Shown here: in pieces, positions 55,141-64,000 of the stretch
Position numbering within the stretch: position 1 is the stretch's first letter
How the letters are laid out: each line of letters opens with the position of its first letter
Assembly: GCA_037957365.1 (NCBI GenBank)
Contig: JARHVA010000006.1
Span: 5,457,001-5,521,000 of the forward strand
Length of the DNA: 64,000 nt
Reading direction: 5' to 3'
Source of the DNA: Torreya grandis
Lineage: Eukaryota > Streptophyta > Pinopsida > Cupressales > Taxaceae
The notes under the pieces: model-generated
The model's database searches: none
What the model was told of the DNA's origin: nothing
What the model saw: only the letters and a program-made list of their open reading frames with translations
Made by a program: the position numbers and the translations under genes

Positions 55141-55460
55141 CTATGAGATGCTATACATGATGCTTATAGGATTTCAAATGATATTTCTTGACTATACTTA
55201 TGCCTCTCACTTGTTGTACAACAAGCTCACTATTACCCTTGACTTGAAGAAGTTTGACACTTCTGCTTCTTGCCTCTTACAAACCATGTAAAAGAGCTTC
55301 ATATTTAGTTGTGTTTGAAGTATAACTGAATTGAAATATTGTAGCTGATTAGTACTTATAACCTAAGGGGGAAAATAACATGGCTCCATCTCCACTACAA
55401 TTCTTTGACCTTGAGCCATCAAATAATAAAGTCCATAGACCATCTTCCTCTTGAGTGGTG
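55141..55460 (-). pseudogene. M additional RNase H-like domain (aRNH)
   Basis: WTLLFDGSRSKNCSGDGAML near 55430 (first Asp in FDGS), SNTTKYEALLHGL near 55310 (Glu in KYEA), KGNSELVVQQVRG near 55240 (third acidic residue now Asn) and IPREENQHVDRLV. It precedes RT and follows protease, as in H1. Stops at about 55350 and 55279. Recognition is from motif spacing; catalytic residues are partly lost. Confidence 0.75.
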
Positions 55461-55855
55461 TTAGTTAGGTAAGGTATAACAACACCCTCCTCATGCATAC
55501 AATACACCCCTAAGCCTAGTTATTCGATATTGTTATAGGGATCAAACCCATGATTTTCAGATACTCATTCATCCAAGTACATGTCTAAGATGCCTTCAAG
55601 ATGGTTATAAGGCTCTTTTTCACTAGTATTTTCATCCTCATCTAATATGATATAGTTGACATTTTCAAGGTTAGGTATATAGGGCTCTAGGTGGAACCTA
55701 GAGATAGATTATCACCTAACAGTGACCCTAGTCCCATATATGGTATTAAAAACCATGTATGATAAGTTACAGGATAAATATCCCATAATTTTTGTAGTAA
55801 AATACCTAGATAGGTATAAGGCAAAATATGGGGGTAGGTCTACAACCATTACATC

Positions 55856-56330
55856 TTAAGTAATGACATAATTTAGGCAAGCTGCCAATGTGATCTTAAG
55901 ATATTTCAATATGCCTACTATTTTATTGGGGGAACCATCCAACTCGAGAACACCTTTTTCATTAGGCACAAACTTAAGCTCAAGCTCATCTATTATGGCT
56001 TTAGGCATAACCGAGGTTGAAGCTCCTGAATCTATAATACAATTATATACTAAACATTCTTGTATGATGACTAACAAATATAATGGAGGGGGTTTGAAAA
56101 CCTCATGGGGATGAATAAAATTATGCACTTGACCTTGACTAGGATCTTGACTAGGAAGTTAAATTTTACTACGCTGACTAATATTTGAAAAAACAATATT
56201 CACCTTATTAGTTGTCTCATTCACATGAGAAGGCTTGGAGAGCTCTTGCTGAATAATTTATTTTTGTCTTAGAATAGATAGAGCATCATACATAAACATA
56301 GTGACATTGTAAACATCCAATTCCTAACAC
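55856..56330 (-). pseudogene. M Gag end and aspartic protease
   Basis: Protease with intact active site CIIDSGASTSVMPKAII near 56030 and GVLELDGSPNKIVG near 55960, within an open 90-codon stretch (55856-56128). The preceding part (to 56330) is a Gag-tail-like sequence (VNETTNKVNIVFSNISQRSK) with two stops. The frame ends abruptly at the start of N. Confidence 0.85.
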
Positions 56331-56336
56331 CATTTG

Positions 56337-57525
56337 TGTTGAAATTATCAATCTTACTTGAATTGCACTCAAAATGCACATTTTAGGTCAAAATCACTAA
56401 AATGTGTTAAATGGTTCAAACTTATCATTTACAAGTTCTAATTTAGGCTAAAGTATCCTTAAATAGGGTAATGCATTTTATGTGATTCCTAACTTTGATC
56501 AATTCATTTTGAGTCAAAATGATCATTTTGCATTTTCTACTCTGGATCATTTTTTTCTTCTAATTCGTCAGTACACATCATGTACCTTTGTTATTTTGTG
56601 TTGGCAACATCCTAAATGGAAATATAGTTCTAATTCATCTAACATCACCTTCCAATTCTTCTCGAGTTAAATTACAACCTAGTAATATGACTTTCTGACA
56701 ATTTTGATTAATTAAGGGCCAATTTCCAAAGAATTGCACAAATATTGATTAATATTTTTTAAGGCTAATTAATTCAAATCAAGAGCTTAAGTGGATTTTA
56801 CATAGAGGTTATTGAATTTTTTTTTTTGGAAATTGATTCCTATTAACTACATCACATAATGACATCATTTTTTGGGAAGGCATCCCTAGGCTATAAATGC
56901 ATAAAATATCTGAATTATGGCCTCCCATGCCTCTTTAATGCCTCCCATGCCTCATTAATGCCGCTTCTTCTCAAATCATGATGATAAGGATATTTATGAA
57001 TTTAATTACAAATATTAAATTAATTCATAGCCACATATCTCAATCTTGAGATGGATGGTCATGGTTGATCCCAACCAATCTCAAAAATCTATAAATAGAA
57101 AGTCTCGCACTACCATTTTTAAGCTAAAAATTGTGTAGACTTATAATGCTAAAATCTCTCCACAAGTCATTTGTGTTTTGATTATTGTGTTATTTGCATT
57201 TGGATTAGCTTCATTGAAAGTCATATTAGATAGTTTATATCATGATCCTAGGTTATGTATAGAGTTCTCGAGGCAATGGATGAGAAAAGAAGCCATTATT
57301 GACAGAGACTAGAGCTCTAGATCAAGGGGAGAACACATTTGGAGTTGTTTTTGAGTAATGGAGTCATTTGGGAAGGTAATGGTTGATTGCTTTCTTTAAT
57401 TTCTATCTCGTTATCATTAACAACCCTTGCATGAATAGTTTAGATCAGATTGTCAATTCTTATACATTATTTTATGTTTTTCATGACTAATGTTTGAATT
57501 TATCATCTTCATAATCCACTCTACA
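56337..57525 (+). repeat. Probable 5' LTR of element N (about 1.19 kb)
   Basis: It begins TGTTGAAATTATC where the M reading frame is cut and ends near CTCTACA before a primer-like site. It has CCAAT (57075-57079) and TATAAATA (57090-57097), as expected for an LTR promoter, and a small tandem duplication of CCTCCCATGCCTC at 56927-56960. The 3' LTR would lie beyond the window, so the call rests on position and signals. Confidence 0.6.
57090..57097 (+). promoter_or_regulatory. TATA box of N LTR
   Basis: TATAAATA, 11 bp after a CCAAT motif. A good match to a plant core promoter. Confidence 0.6.
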
Positions 57526-57528
57526 TTT

Positions 57529-57545
57529 TGGCATGCTTGGTGGGA
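57529..57545 (+). promoter_or_regulatory. N primer binding site
   Basis: TGGCATGCTTGGTGGGA follows CTACATTT. It resembles TGGCACGCCCGGTGGGAC, which I recall after many plant Gypsy 5' LTRs; the tRNA was not checked. Confidence 0.6.
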
Positions 57546-59500
57546 TAGTTTGTGCACCCCACATATTTAAACAAAAATGGATGATAAAATAGATTTTATT
57601 TTTAATCTGTTTGATTTTTTTTTCTAAATTTTTTATAGGTTATTATTATGGGTTTCATCCTAATTATACCAAAATTTTATTAAAATTTGATTTGTATTTT
57701 AGAAGTTATGACTCTTTTAGTGACTCACTTTTTATTTTATATTTTTTGGATAAAAACAACTATTACAAAGCTAATAATTTTTTTAATTCAATATTTTGAT
57801 TTAAATTTTTTAGAGAGGTGTGTCTTGGACCTATAAACAACCTTTAAAATTTTTGTGACAAACTAGTATATATTGTAAAAGTTATGACCAAAATACTAAC
57901 TGTAGGTTTTTATGTTTTGTGTATTTGGTTTTATTGTTTTTAGCCTCATAACTTTTTGTTTGCATGTTTTCATAAGTTTAATATTAATTTTTGTGTTTTA
58001 TTGAGCTAAAAAGTATTTTTGAGCATAATGGTTTTGCTTTCGGGTCGACAAATCATCCAAACCCAAGAGCATACTTTTCAAGTTTGCTTGTTTCATTTGA
58101 AAAAGACCTTCAAAGATAACAAACATTCTGACAATTTTCTTGTAGGAACTACTTGGAAAGGGATCAAATCAAGATTAATTAATCCCTTTTAAACCTCTTT
58201 TGGGTGCTTAAAATAATTAAAAACATTTATTTGGTTCTTAAGAGAAAAACTTAGATGTTTACTTGAATGATTTTATGATTGTTTCTTCAAAAAATTTGGA
58301 ACTTAAGGTCAAGGGGCCAAAAAACACCACCAAACATTTCAATTTAGTGTTTTAAAACCGAACTCACTTCAAAGTTTTGTTTTAAGTAAGTCATTTATCA
58401 TTGTTTTCTTAGTTTAAATTTATTTGAGAAAAAATAAAGTTGTGTGTATGCTCTCTCCCGGTCCCTTATAAGGAACTTGTGGGATCAAAAATGCCATCTT
58501 CATTACAAATTATCTTACTCCAAAGGTGTAAAAGAGATGTTGTGAAGGTTCTCCGCAAGACTCATATAGCTTGGGTGATCTAGAAACAACCTTAATTCTC
58601 TTTTACTTAGTTTTTATTTCATTGCATTTTGGCTTGTGAGGGGGACTTCATTACCTCCCATAAGTTCTATAGGGAAGCTTTGACCCAGGGCTTCATCTCC
58701 TGCATCGTCTTCAACCCCTATCCATGGGAGGTGGGGTATATAAATTAGGATACCCTCACTAGGATGGTAGTTTGAGCAATTAAGCCATCTTCATTAGTAG
58801 AGGACAAGCTTGGGATATTTGAGCATGTTGGACATCACACTACACTGAGCAAGTAATGGATGTAGTGGTTGTAAAAATGGCAAGACCTTTTTACAACAAG
58901 CCATATGATGTAGACCCAAATGATGTGTGCTTCTTTTGTATGTTGATGTGAAAGTCATATGCATTCGATCCATCTAGAAATTTTTAAAAACTTGTTAGTT
59001 TAATTAACCCCAATTTACTATACCTTGTTAGTTTAGGGCTTAAGATGATTTATTAGTTAATTTGTCTTTATCTTAGATTACTTGGTCTTGTTTTGGGTCA
59101 AAACTTACTTGTTAACTGTTAGTGCCCAAAATTGAAATGGAACAATTGGGCCCCTATCACTAAAATTCTCACATCCAAACTGAATGAGTGTCAATGTTTT
59201 AGTCACTTGCCCCAATATTTTAGAAGACCAAAATATATGTTCGTAATTAATCATCTCCTTTGTCTTGTTTTTACCAAGTGGGAGTGTTCTTCCACTCCTA
59301 GCTAAATTCCCAAGGGGTATTTCCTAGAAGATCAAAGATATTATCAATAGCTCCAAAGGAAGTAGCCTTGTTGTACCTTGAATGGTTTTACTAATTAAGT
59401 TATGAGATTATCTTCAGGCATCAGGAGAATCCTGCACTCCTTGTATCAAAAGAATGGTGCAAAGGTAAAAAAGTGGTCAAGAATGTGAACTCATATATTA
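57546..59500 (+). other. N leader, non-coding
   Basis: Nearly 2 kb without a plausible gene. CCCTTATAAGG near 58454 is a short palindrome. No domain recognised. Confidence 0.4.
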
Positions 59501-60035
59501 TTAGGACACATGGTGGATTCTTAGTGTGTTTAAGTTTTGGGCTGCTTTTTAAATAATGTCCCACTTAGTTTCTATGGGCAAGGTGCAAAAAATTCCCAGG
59601 GGTCAGGTGTCTGAGTAAATAAGTTAAAAAGGATGCCACGTGTTAGATTTTTAGAATTTTAGAGTGTCGATCTTCATTTGAAGATTGCCCCACTTACCCT
59701 TTGGTGGGAAAGGTTTAAAAGGTCTCCAAAGTGTGAGTGCTCAAACATGCAAGCTAATATTTAGGACACGTGGCAGGCTTTTGAGGATTTTAAGTATCAG
59801 GCCCTTTCTGAAGATTGCCTCACTTGGAAATCAAGCAAGGTTTAAAAGGTCCTTAAAGGCTAAAATGCCTAAGGTAGTGACACGTAACATACATACACTC
59901 CATTGAAGGCTTAGGATATCTTGCACCATTCCACCAAAAAGATATGGTAAATGGACAGGGTGCAAAAAATTACTCAAAGACCTGAGAAATCACTAAAAGG
60001 TAAATCTTGCATGAGCGAGTCCACGTGTTGCAAAG
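59501..60035 (+). repeat. Diverged tandem repeats of about 130 bp, each with a G-box-like core
   Basis: At least four related units. Cores are CACATG at 59507, CACGTG at 59637, CACGTG at 59767, CACGTA at 59881 and CACGTG at 60022, giving spacings of 130, 130, 114 and 141 bp. Other shared text includes GAAGATTGCCCCACTTACCC versus GAAGATTGCCTCACTTGGAA, and GGTTTAAAAGGTC in two units. Confidence 0.75.
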
Positions 60036-60419
60036 GAGAAATGTTAGAACACTTCCCTCCATTTTTAAAAATCTACTCAAATAATTAATGTGGTAGTTGG
60101 TGATTAACCATTTCATTTCAAGGCATTAATGGTAACTCTAATCTCAAAATGTGAGGGTTATAACTAAAAATATCTTTTCATTTGAATTCACCCTTTGCAT
60201 TCAGAGCTAATATTTGTGTGTCAGAACAATGTGCAACATGAAAATAGTGATCATAGTGAATTCCTTGAGGATTTTCTAATTCCATCTATGTGCAACTCTC
60301 ATAATTACCAGTAAGTGTTCCTTGAATCTCTAGTGTTGTGTTCTTAAAGAGTTTGAGGATATTTGGAGGGTTGTTAGTGTAAAGAATTCATTCTAGAATA
60401 TTGGACTTAGTGAGTTAAG

Positions 60420-63400
60420 GAAAAAAGGCCACATATTCTACATCAGTAAAGAGCAATATCACCTTTATTCTTGATGGAATTAGAGACATGGATGTTCAAG
60501 GGTTGGATTTCACGGCTCTATTAAATGTTTTTTAACAACCTAACCCTATCCCACTTGTCTCCAACCTTGGAATGAGCTATATGATCCCTAAAACAACATT
60601 TCCTTTGGCTGCCCCATATCTTAAGCTAGTTATTGCTTGTGCCAAAGTTTATCACCCAAACACTAGGACTATCTTGGATAGAATTCAATTAGTTGTATGT
60701 TTTTTCACCCCTGAGGCCCTCAACATTATGCTAAGAATTCCTCCCCAACTTGAGAGTATCACACTTACTTTGGAGGAGTGCCAACACTATGCAAAAGAAA
60801 AGGACAAGGTGGTATGGGACATTGTGAACTCTTGCTAACTGGCTAAGAAGAGGTAGAAAGTCTCTTGAATGTCAAAAAATATAAAACTAATAGAGTTCAG
60901 TGAATTGCCTCAATACATGATTGCCATGACAGCCCGAATCTATGGTGTTCCCACTATGGAAAAGTTTGAATCATAGATGTTCTTGATCCTAATATGTATG
61001 TTGAAAGGAGAGAATAAATTGGATTGGGAAATTATCTTGAGTGATAATTTGCATAATCAAATGATGTAACTTAGTAGTGTAATTTTTTTGAATGAAGAAT
61101 TCATAAGTACGTTTTACATGTCTTCCTTTTTGATGTATCACATGGTACACAACATGATTTTCCCAGGGCTCACAAGGAACCCTTTTAGAATGAGGATATA
61201 CAAAGTATAACCAAAAATGACTTTGGAGGGATTCAAAAACAACTTATGTAGAGTGTATAACTGATTCTTCAATGCTATGATGAGCATTTTCTTCCCTTTA
61301 AGAAGTCTCAATAGAATGTCCAAGGTAGCTCGGGAGGTAATTGATAGATTCGATGCCTCATATATTTAGTTCACAACATTCACATACGTCAGGGTGCGTG
61401 GTTACTCAAGGCCCCTCATAAGTTTCCAAGGTACGTGGATGACAAATTCGTAGTAATGAAATTGAGTAGGCAAATGGTGCATCTGCAAGAGATGATTACC
61501 ATTAAGAAGATCAATAACCCTTTCAAGTTTCTAGTACATATAGGATATTACACATGTCTTTATCTAGCCAAAGCAAAGGGATTGAAGCAAGAAATGGGCT
61601 ACTAAAATATTTATAAAATGCTACCCAGACTCAACTATGATATAAGATGGTTAATAAATACTACAACAAGTGTAATCTTGCACCAAGCACACTATGAGGC
61701 CATCTGGTCTGATTGAACCATTGAAGAAGATGTTAATAAATTAGATTACATGAGGCTAACGATATAGGAATTTCTCACCTATAACATTGCTTTCATCGCC
61801 AAAGACATGGTAGGTGATAAGATGACACTAAAAACAACATACATAGAGGAAATACAACCTATAGCATAGGTGAACTTCACCACCCATGAGAATGACTCCA
61901 TGGCATGGAGGGATTTTAAGATTATGAGGAGAAAATTTAGGTGGTTAAAGGAGCACATGGTTGATCTTGATGCACATGACACCCCTACCCTCCAAAAAAA
62001 TTGACAAGTTATAGAACTAAAGGCATTCATGCCAGCATACACAGGTGATCCTTAAGCTCCACCAATAGCAGTAAAAGGCATGGGGAAGTGAAATATAGGT
62101 GATATTGATTTCTCCAAAAATATTGATATATAATCAATAATAGCCTCTTGAACCAAAGTGGGATTGTCATTATCAAAGTTGACAAGTATGGTAGAAAATT
62201 AGGACAAGATTGCTATAGGGGAAGTGAAACTAGCTAGTGTCACTCCCATATCCATTGTGACTGAGGAAGCTATCACAATGTTAGTTGTTCTAGCTATTTC
62301 CCCACTTGATCCACCTACACAATAACCTATAGATGATCCTTCTTCGAGGACATACACAATAAAGAGGGGAGTAGAGGGAGAGCCAGAGTAACCTAGATAA
62401 AAGAGGCAAAAGAAAATATTACAACCTCTGGCTGGGAATCCTAAGAAGAAGGAGGTTACATTCAAAAATATTCCTCCCAAGGAAGCCTCCTTGAAAAGAA
62501 TAAAAGATCAATATTCATATGCCCAAAAATTGATGGACATGAGTGATGATGAGGATTTAGATGAAGAAATACCTATTGCTGAGGTAATAAAGAGGCAACG
62601 TGCATTCACTCCCCCTCAGGTGAAGATGGGATAAAGGACTCCAAGGGAAATGTCATAGACCCTGGTGAAGGCCCTAATAATAGGATTATTTGCTGAAAAA
62701 TATCCCTTAGGAGTAAAGGAGGGAGGTAATGAGGAGGATATCTTGACCTCAAATGATCTTGTATCCTTTAAAGATGTAGTGTAGGTTGGGATTGAGGAGA
62801 CCACATAGGCCCATTCTCCTCAGGAAAAGGAGACAATTTCCTTCAACGTAGAGGCATTTATCAAAAATTTCTTCACCCAACCCCTAAACCAAGACAAGGG
62901 TGTGTAGGTTGAAAATGTGTGTGCATCCGGTGAGAAGATTAGAGAGGAGATAGTGCATAGTGAACAAGTCCCCACCAATAGTGAAAAGGTGTAGGCATAG
63001 AGGGAAGAACAAATGAATGTTGTAGTAGTCGTTGGAGCATTGTCAAATGTTTCTTCCCCTCTAAAGGTGTCAAGCTCAATACCTGAGGAAGAATAAATGT
63101 TGGGGAAGGTAGGGGATCAAGCCTGTAAATGGGTTCCCCCACCCCTTTAGAACTAAATAAGGAATCAGATAAGTTAAATAAAGATGTTGAGGTATGAGTC
63201 TCTGGAGATGTTGATCTAATTAAAGTACCCAGGGGATTCTCCCTTATATTAAATTTCTTGATCTTGTTCAACATAAAGGTGCTGAGGTTATGATTGGTGA
63301 AGAGTTTCCTGAAGGAAACAAGGACACCATATCCTCTTCCATCTAGGGTACCTAATTAGGAAAGGAAGGTGAATTGGTTTTAAAACCTTCCACCCAACCC

Positions 63401-64000
63401 ATAGAATAAATAAGCTTCATTAAGAGATTGCTCATGGAGTCCCATCAGCCTAGGTCAGATTTTGAAGTCTTAGAGTAGGTCAAACCAAACTTAGAAAGGA
63501 AATGAGGAGCCAACAAAGGGGATGAAAAGGATTCAAAAAGTGACAAGGATATTGAGAAATTCATGCTAAGTCCACAACCTACTCCTATGACATTCCCTTT
63601 ACCAAATGCTCCATTGACACCACCATTTGCTATTTCAAAGCCTACATCAGTGTCCACTATGCCAATAGGATTTTAGCCTAGACCCCTTCTCTAGATAAAA
63701 GAGTAGGTTAAGGCAAAGAAGGTTATTTCAAGCAAAGTTGGAGATATAGATGTAATTAAGATTGCCCAAGTGTATAAGGCCAAACCCCAAAAGAAGGCCA
63801 AAGCACTTACCAAGACTACATTTACTGATGTAAAATAAAGGAATGTGGAAATAACTATTCCCGCACTTAGTACATTGAATAAGGATGTTCCCCTTAAGAG
63901 ATACATAGTTTATATATATGATCTTAGGGAGCCTTCTCAAAATGAGTTGAAGCAAAACTCACAAGTTTTGGCAAGTATGATGTCCCACAGGATTGACAAA
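60420..64000 (+). pseudogene. Long unidentified reading frame of element N
   Basis: Coding-like sequence runs for more than 3.5 kb on the plus strand and leaves the window. It opens with about 140 codons (ILDGIRDMDVQGLDF, then MSYMIPKTTFPLAAPYLKLV from 60572). It keeps one frame with scattered stops to about 61400, shifts once, and continues (PRYVDDKFVVMKLSRQM, AWRDFKIMRRKFRWLKEHMV near 61900). Later parts are Pro/Glu/Lys-rich with an NLS-like KRQKKILQPLAGNPKKK near 62402 and an acidic MSDDEDLDEEIPIAEV near 62535. Most stops are TAG or TAA where Gln would fit. No Gag, protease, RT or integrase motif. It may be the extra upstream ORF of a long Gypsy element; I do not recognise it. Confidence 0.5.

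Larger units (their letters stand above)
52640..56330 (-). mobile_element. M: minus-strand Gypsy pol fragment
   Basis: Reading from right to left: end of Gag, protease, RNase H-like domain, RT (shortened), RNase H, integrase. This is the same order as H1, including the extra RNase H before RT. Sequence similarity to H1 is low, so the order is not due to a recent shared copy. The left LTR is unresolved; on the right the frame is cut at about 56330 by element N. Confidence 0.85.

Noticed and set aside
60572..60838. Possible functional host gene at 60.5 kb
   Set aside because: The open stretch continues on both sides as a degraded frame inside an apparent LTR element; no intron or conserved domain was seen.
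1..64000. CRISPR arrays, operons, Shine-Dalgarno sites, prokaryotic signals
   Set aside because: All content is plant retrotransposon; the tandem repeats lack the spacer structure of CRISPR.
1..64000. Integrated pararetrovirus or other virus
   Set aside because: RT-bearing segments have LTRs, tRNA primer sites, integrase and 5 bp target duplications, so they are LTR retrotransposons. No movement or coat protein motif was seen.

Overview
The window looks like intergenic DNA from a large-genome seed plant. I think a gymnosperm is most likely, but that is inference. I see no host gene, no tRNA or rRNA gene and nothing prokaryotic. Nearly everything recognisable is LTR retrotransposon sequence, plus one LINE fragment, in several layers of nested insertion. 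Almost all reading frames are broken, so protein-coding entries are given as pseudogenes.

Layout. (1) 1-2424 is a decayed Copia gag, with a probable 3' LTR starting at 2425. (2) 4953-27145 is a complete 22.2 kb Ty3/Gypsy element, called H1 here, with 2.5 kb LTRs and a perfect 5 bp target duplication (GAGTG). Two Copia elements sit inside it: C1 at 9716-14109 (duplication GTCAC) and C3 at 16387-22994 (duplication AGGAG). (3) 27151-49425 is an older Gypsy element, H2 (gag near 28.0-28.6 kb, protease ending at 30273). Its frame resumes at 48768, after insertion of a non-coding LTR element X (30274-48767). The 5' LTR of X is split by a further block (about 31.4-45.1 kb) that contains a gag-only Gypsy element Y, Copia element C2 (31830-36666, duplication TTTGT) and an ORF1-only LINE (38962-40485, 17 bp duplication). 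(4) 46.9-47.4 and 49.4-49.86 kb form a large imperfect inverted repeat, followed by an (AC)n/(TG)n microsatellite. (5) 52640-56330 is a minus-strand Gypsy pol, called M. (6) From about 56337 to the window end is the 5' LTR, primer site and internal region of a plus-strand element N. It has G-box-bearing tandem repeats and a long degraded reading frame I cannot identify.

Points of most interest. Both Gypsy pol regions (H1 and M) carry an extra RNase H-like domain between protease and reverse transcriptase. C1 and C2 are two members of a pol-deleted Copia lineage that share the same replacement of integrase/RT by an array of the palindrome ACCGACGTCGGT, and they share a hairpin around a second tRNA-primer site whose stem differs by a compensatory base pair. 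C3 has non-canonical TA...TA termini. Premature stops in C3 are mostly explained by CAG/CAA to TAG/TAA changes, which fits decay of methylated DNA.

These elements do not cooperate in one pathway. The order of events read from the nesting is: H2 first, then X, then Y, then C2 and the LINE. Separately, H1 inserted, followed by C1 and C3. Identities rest on motifs read by eye, without any database search.
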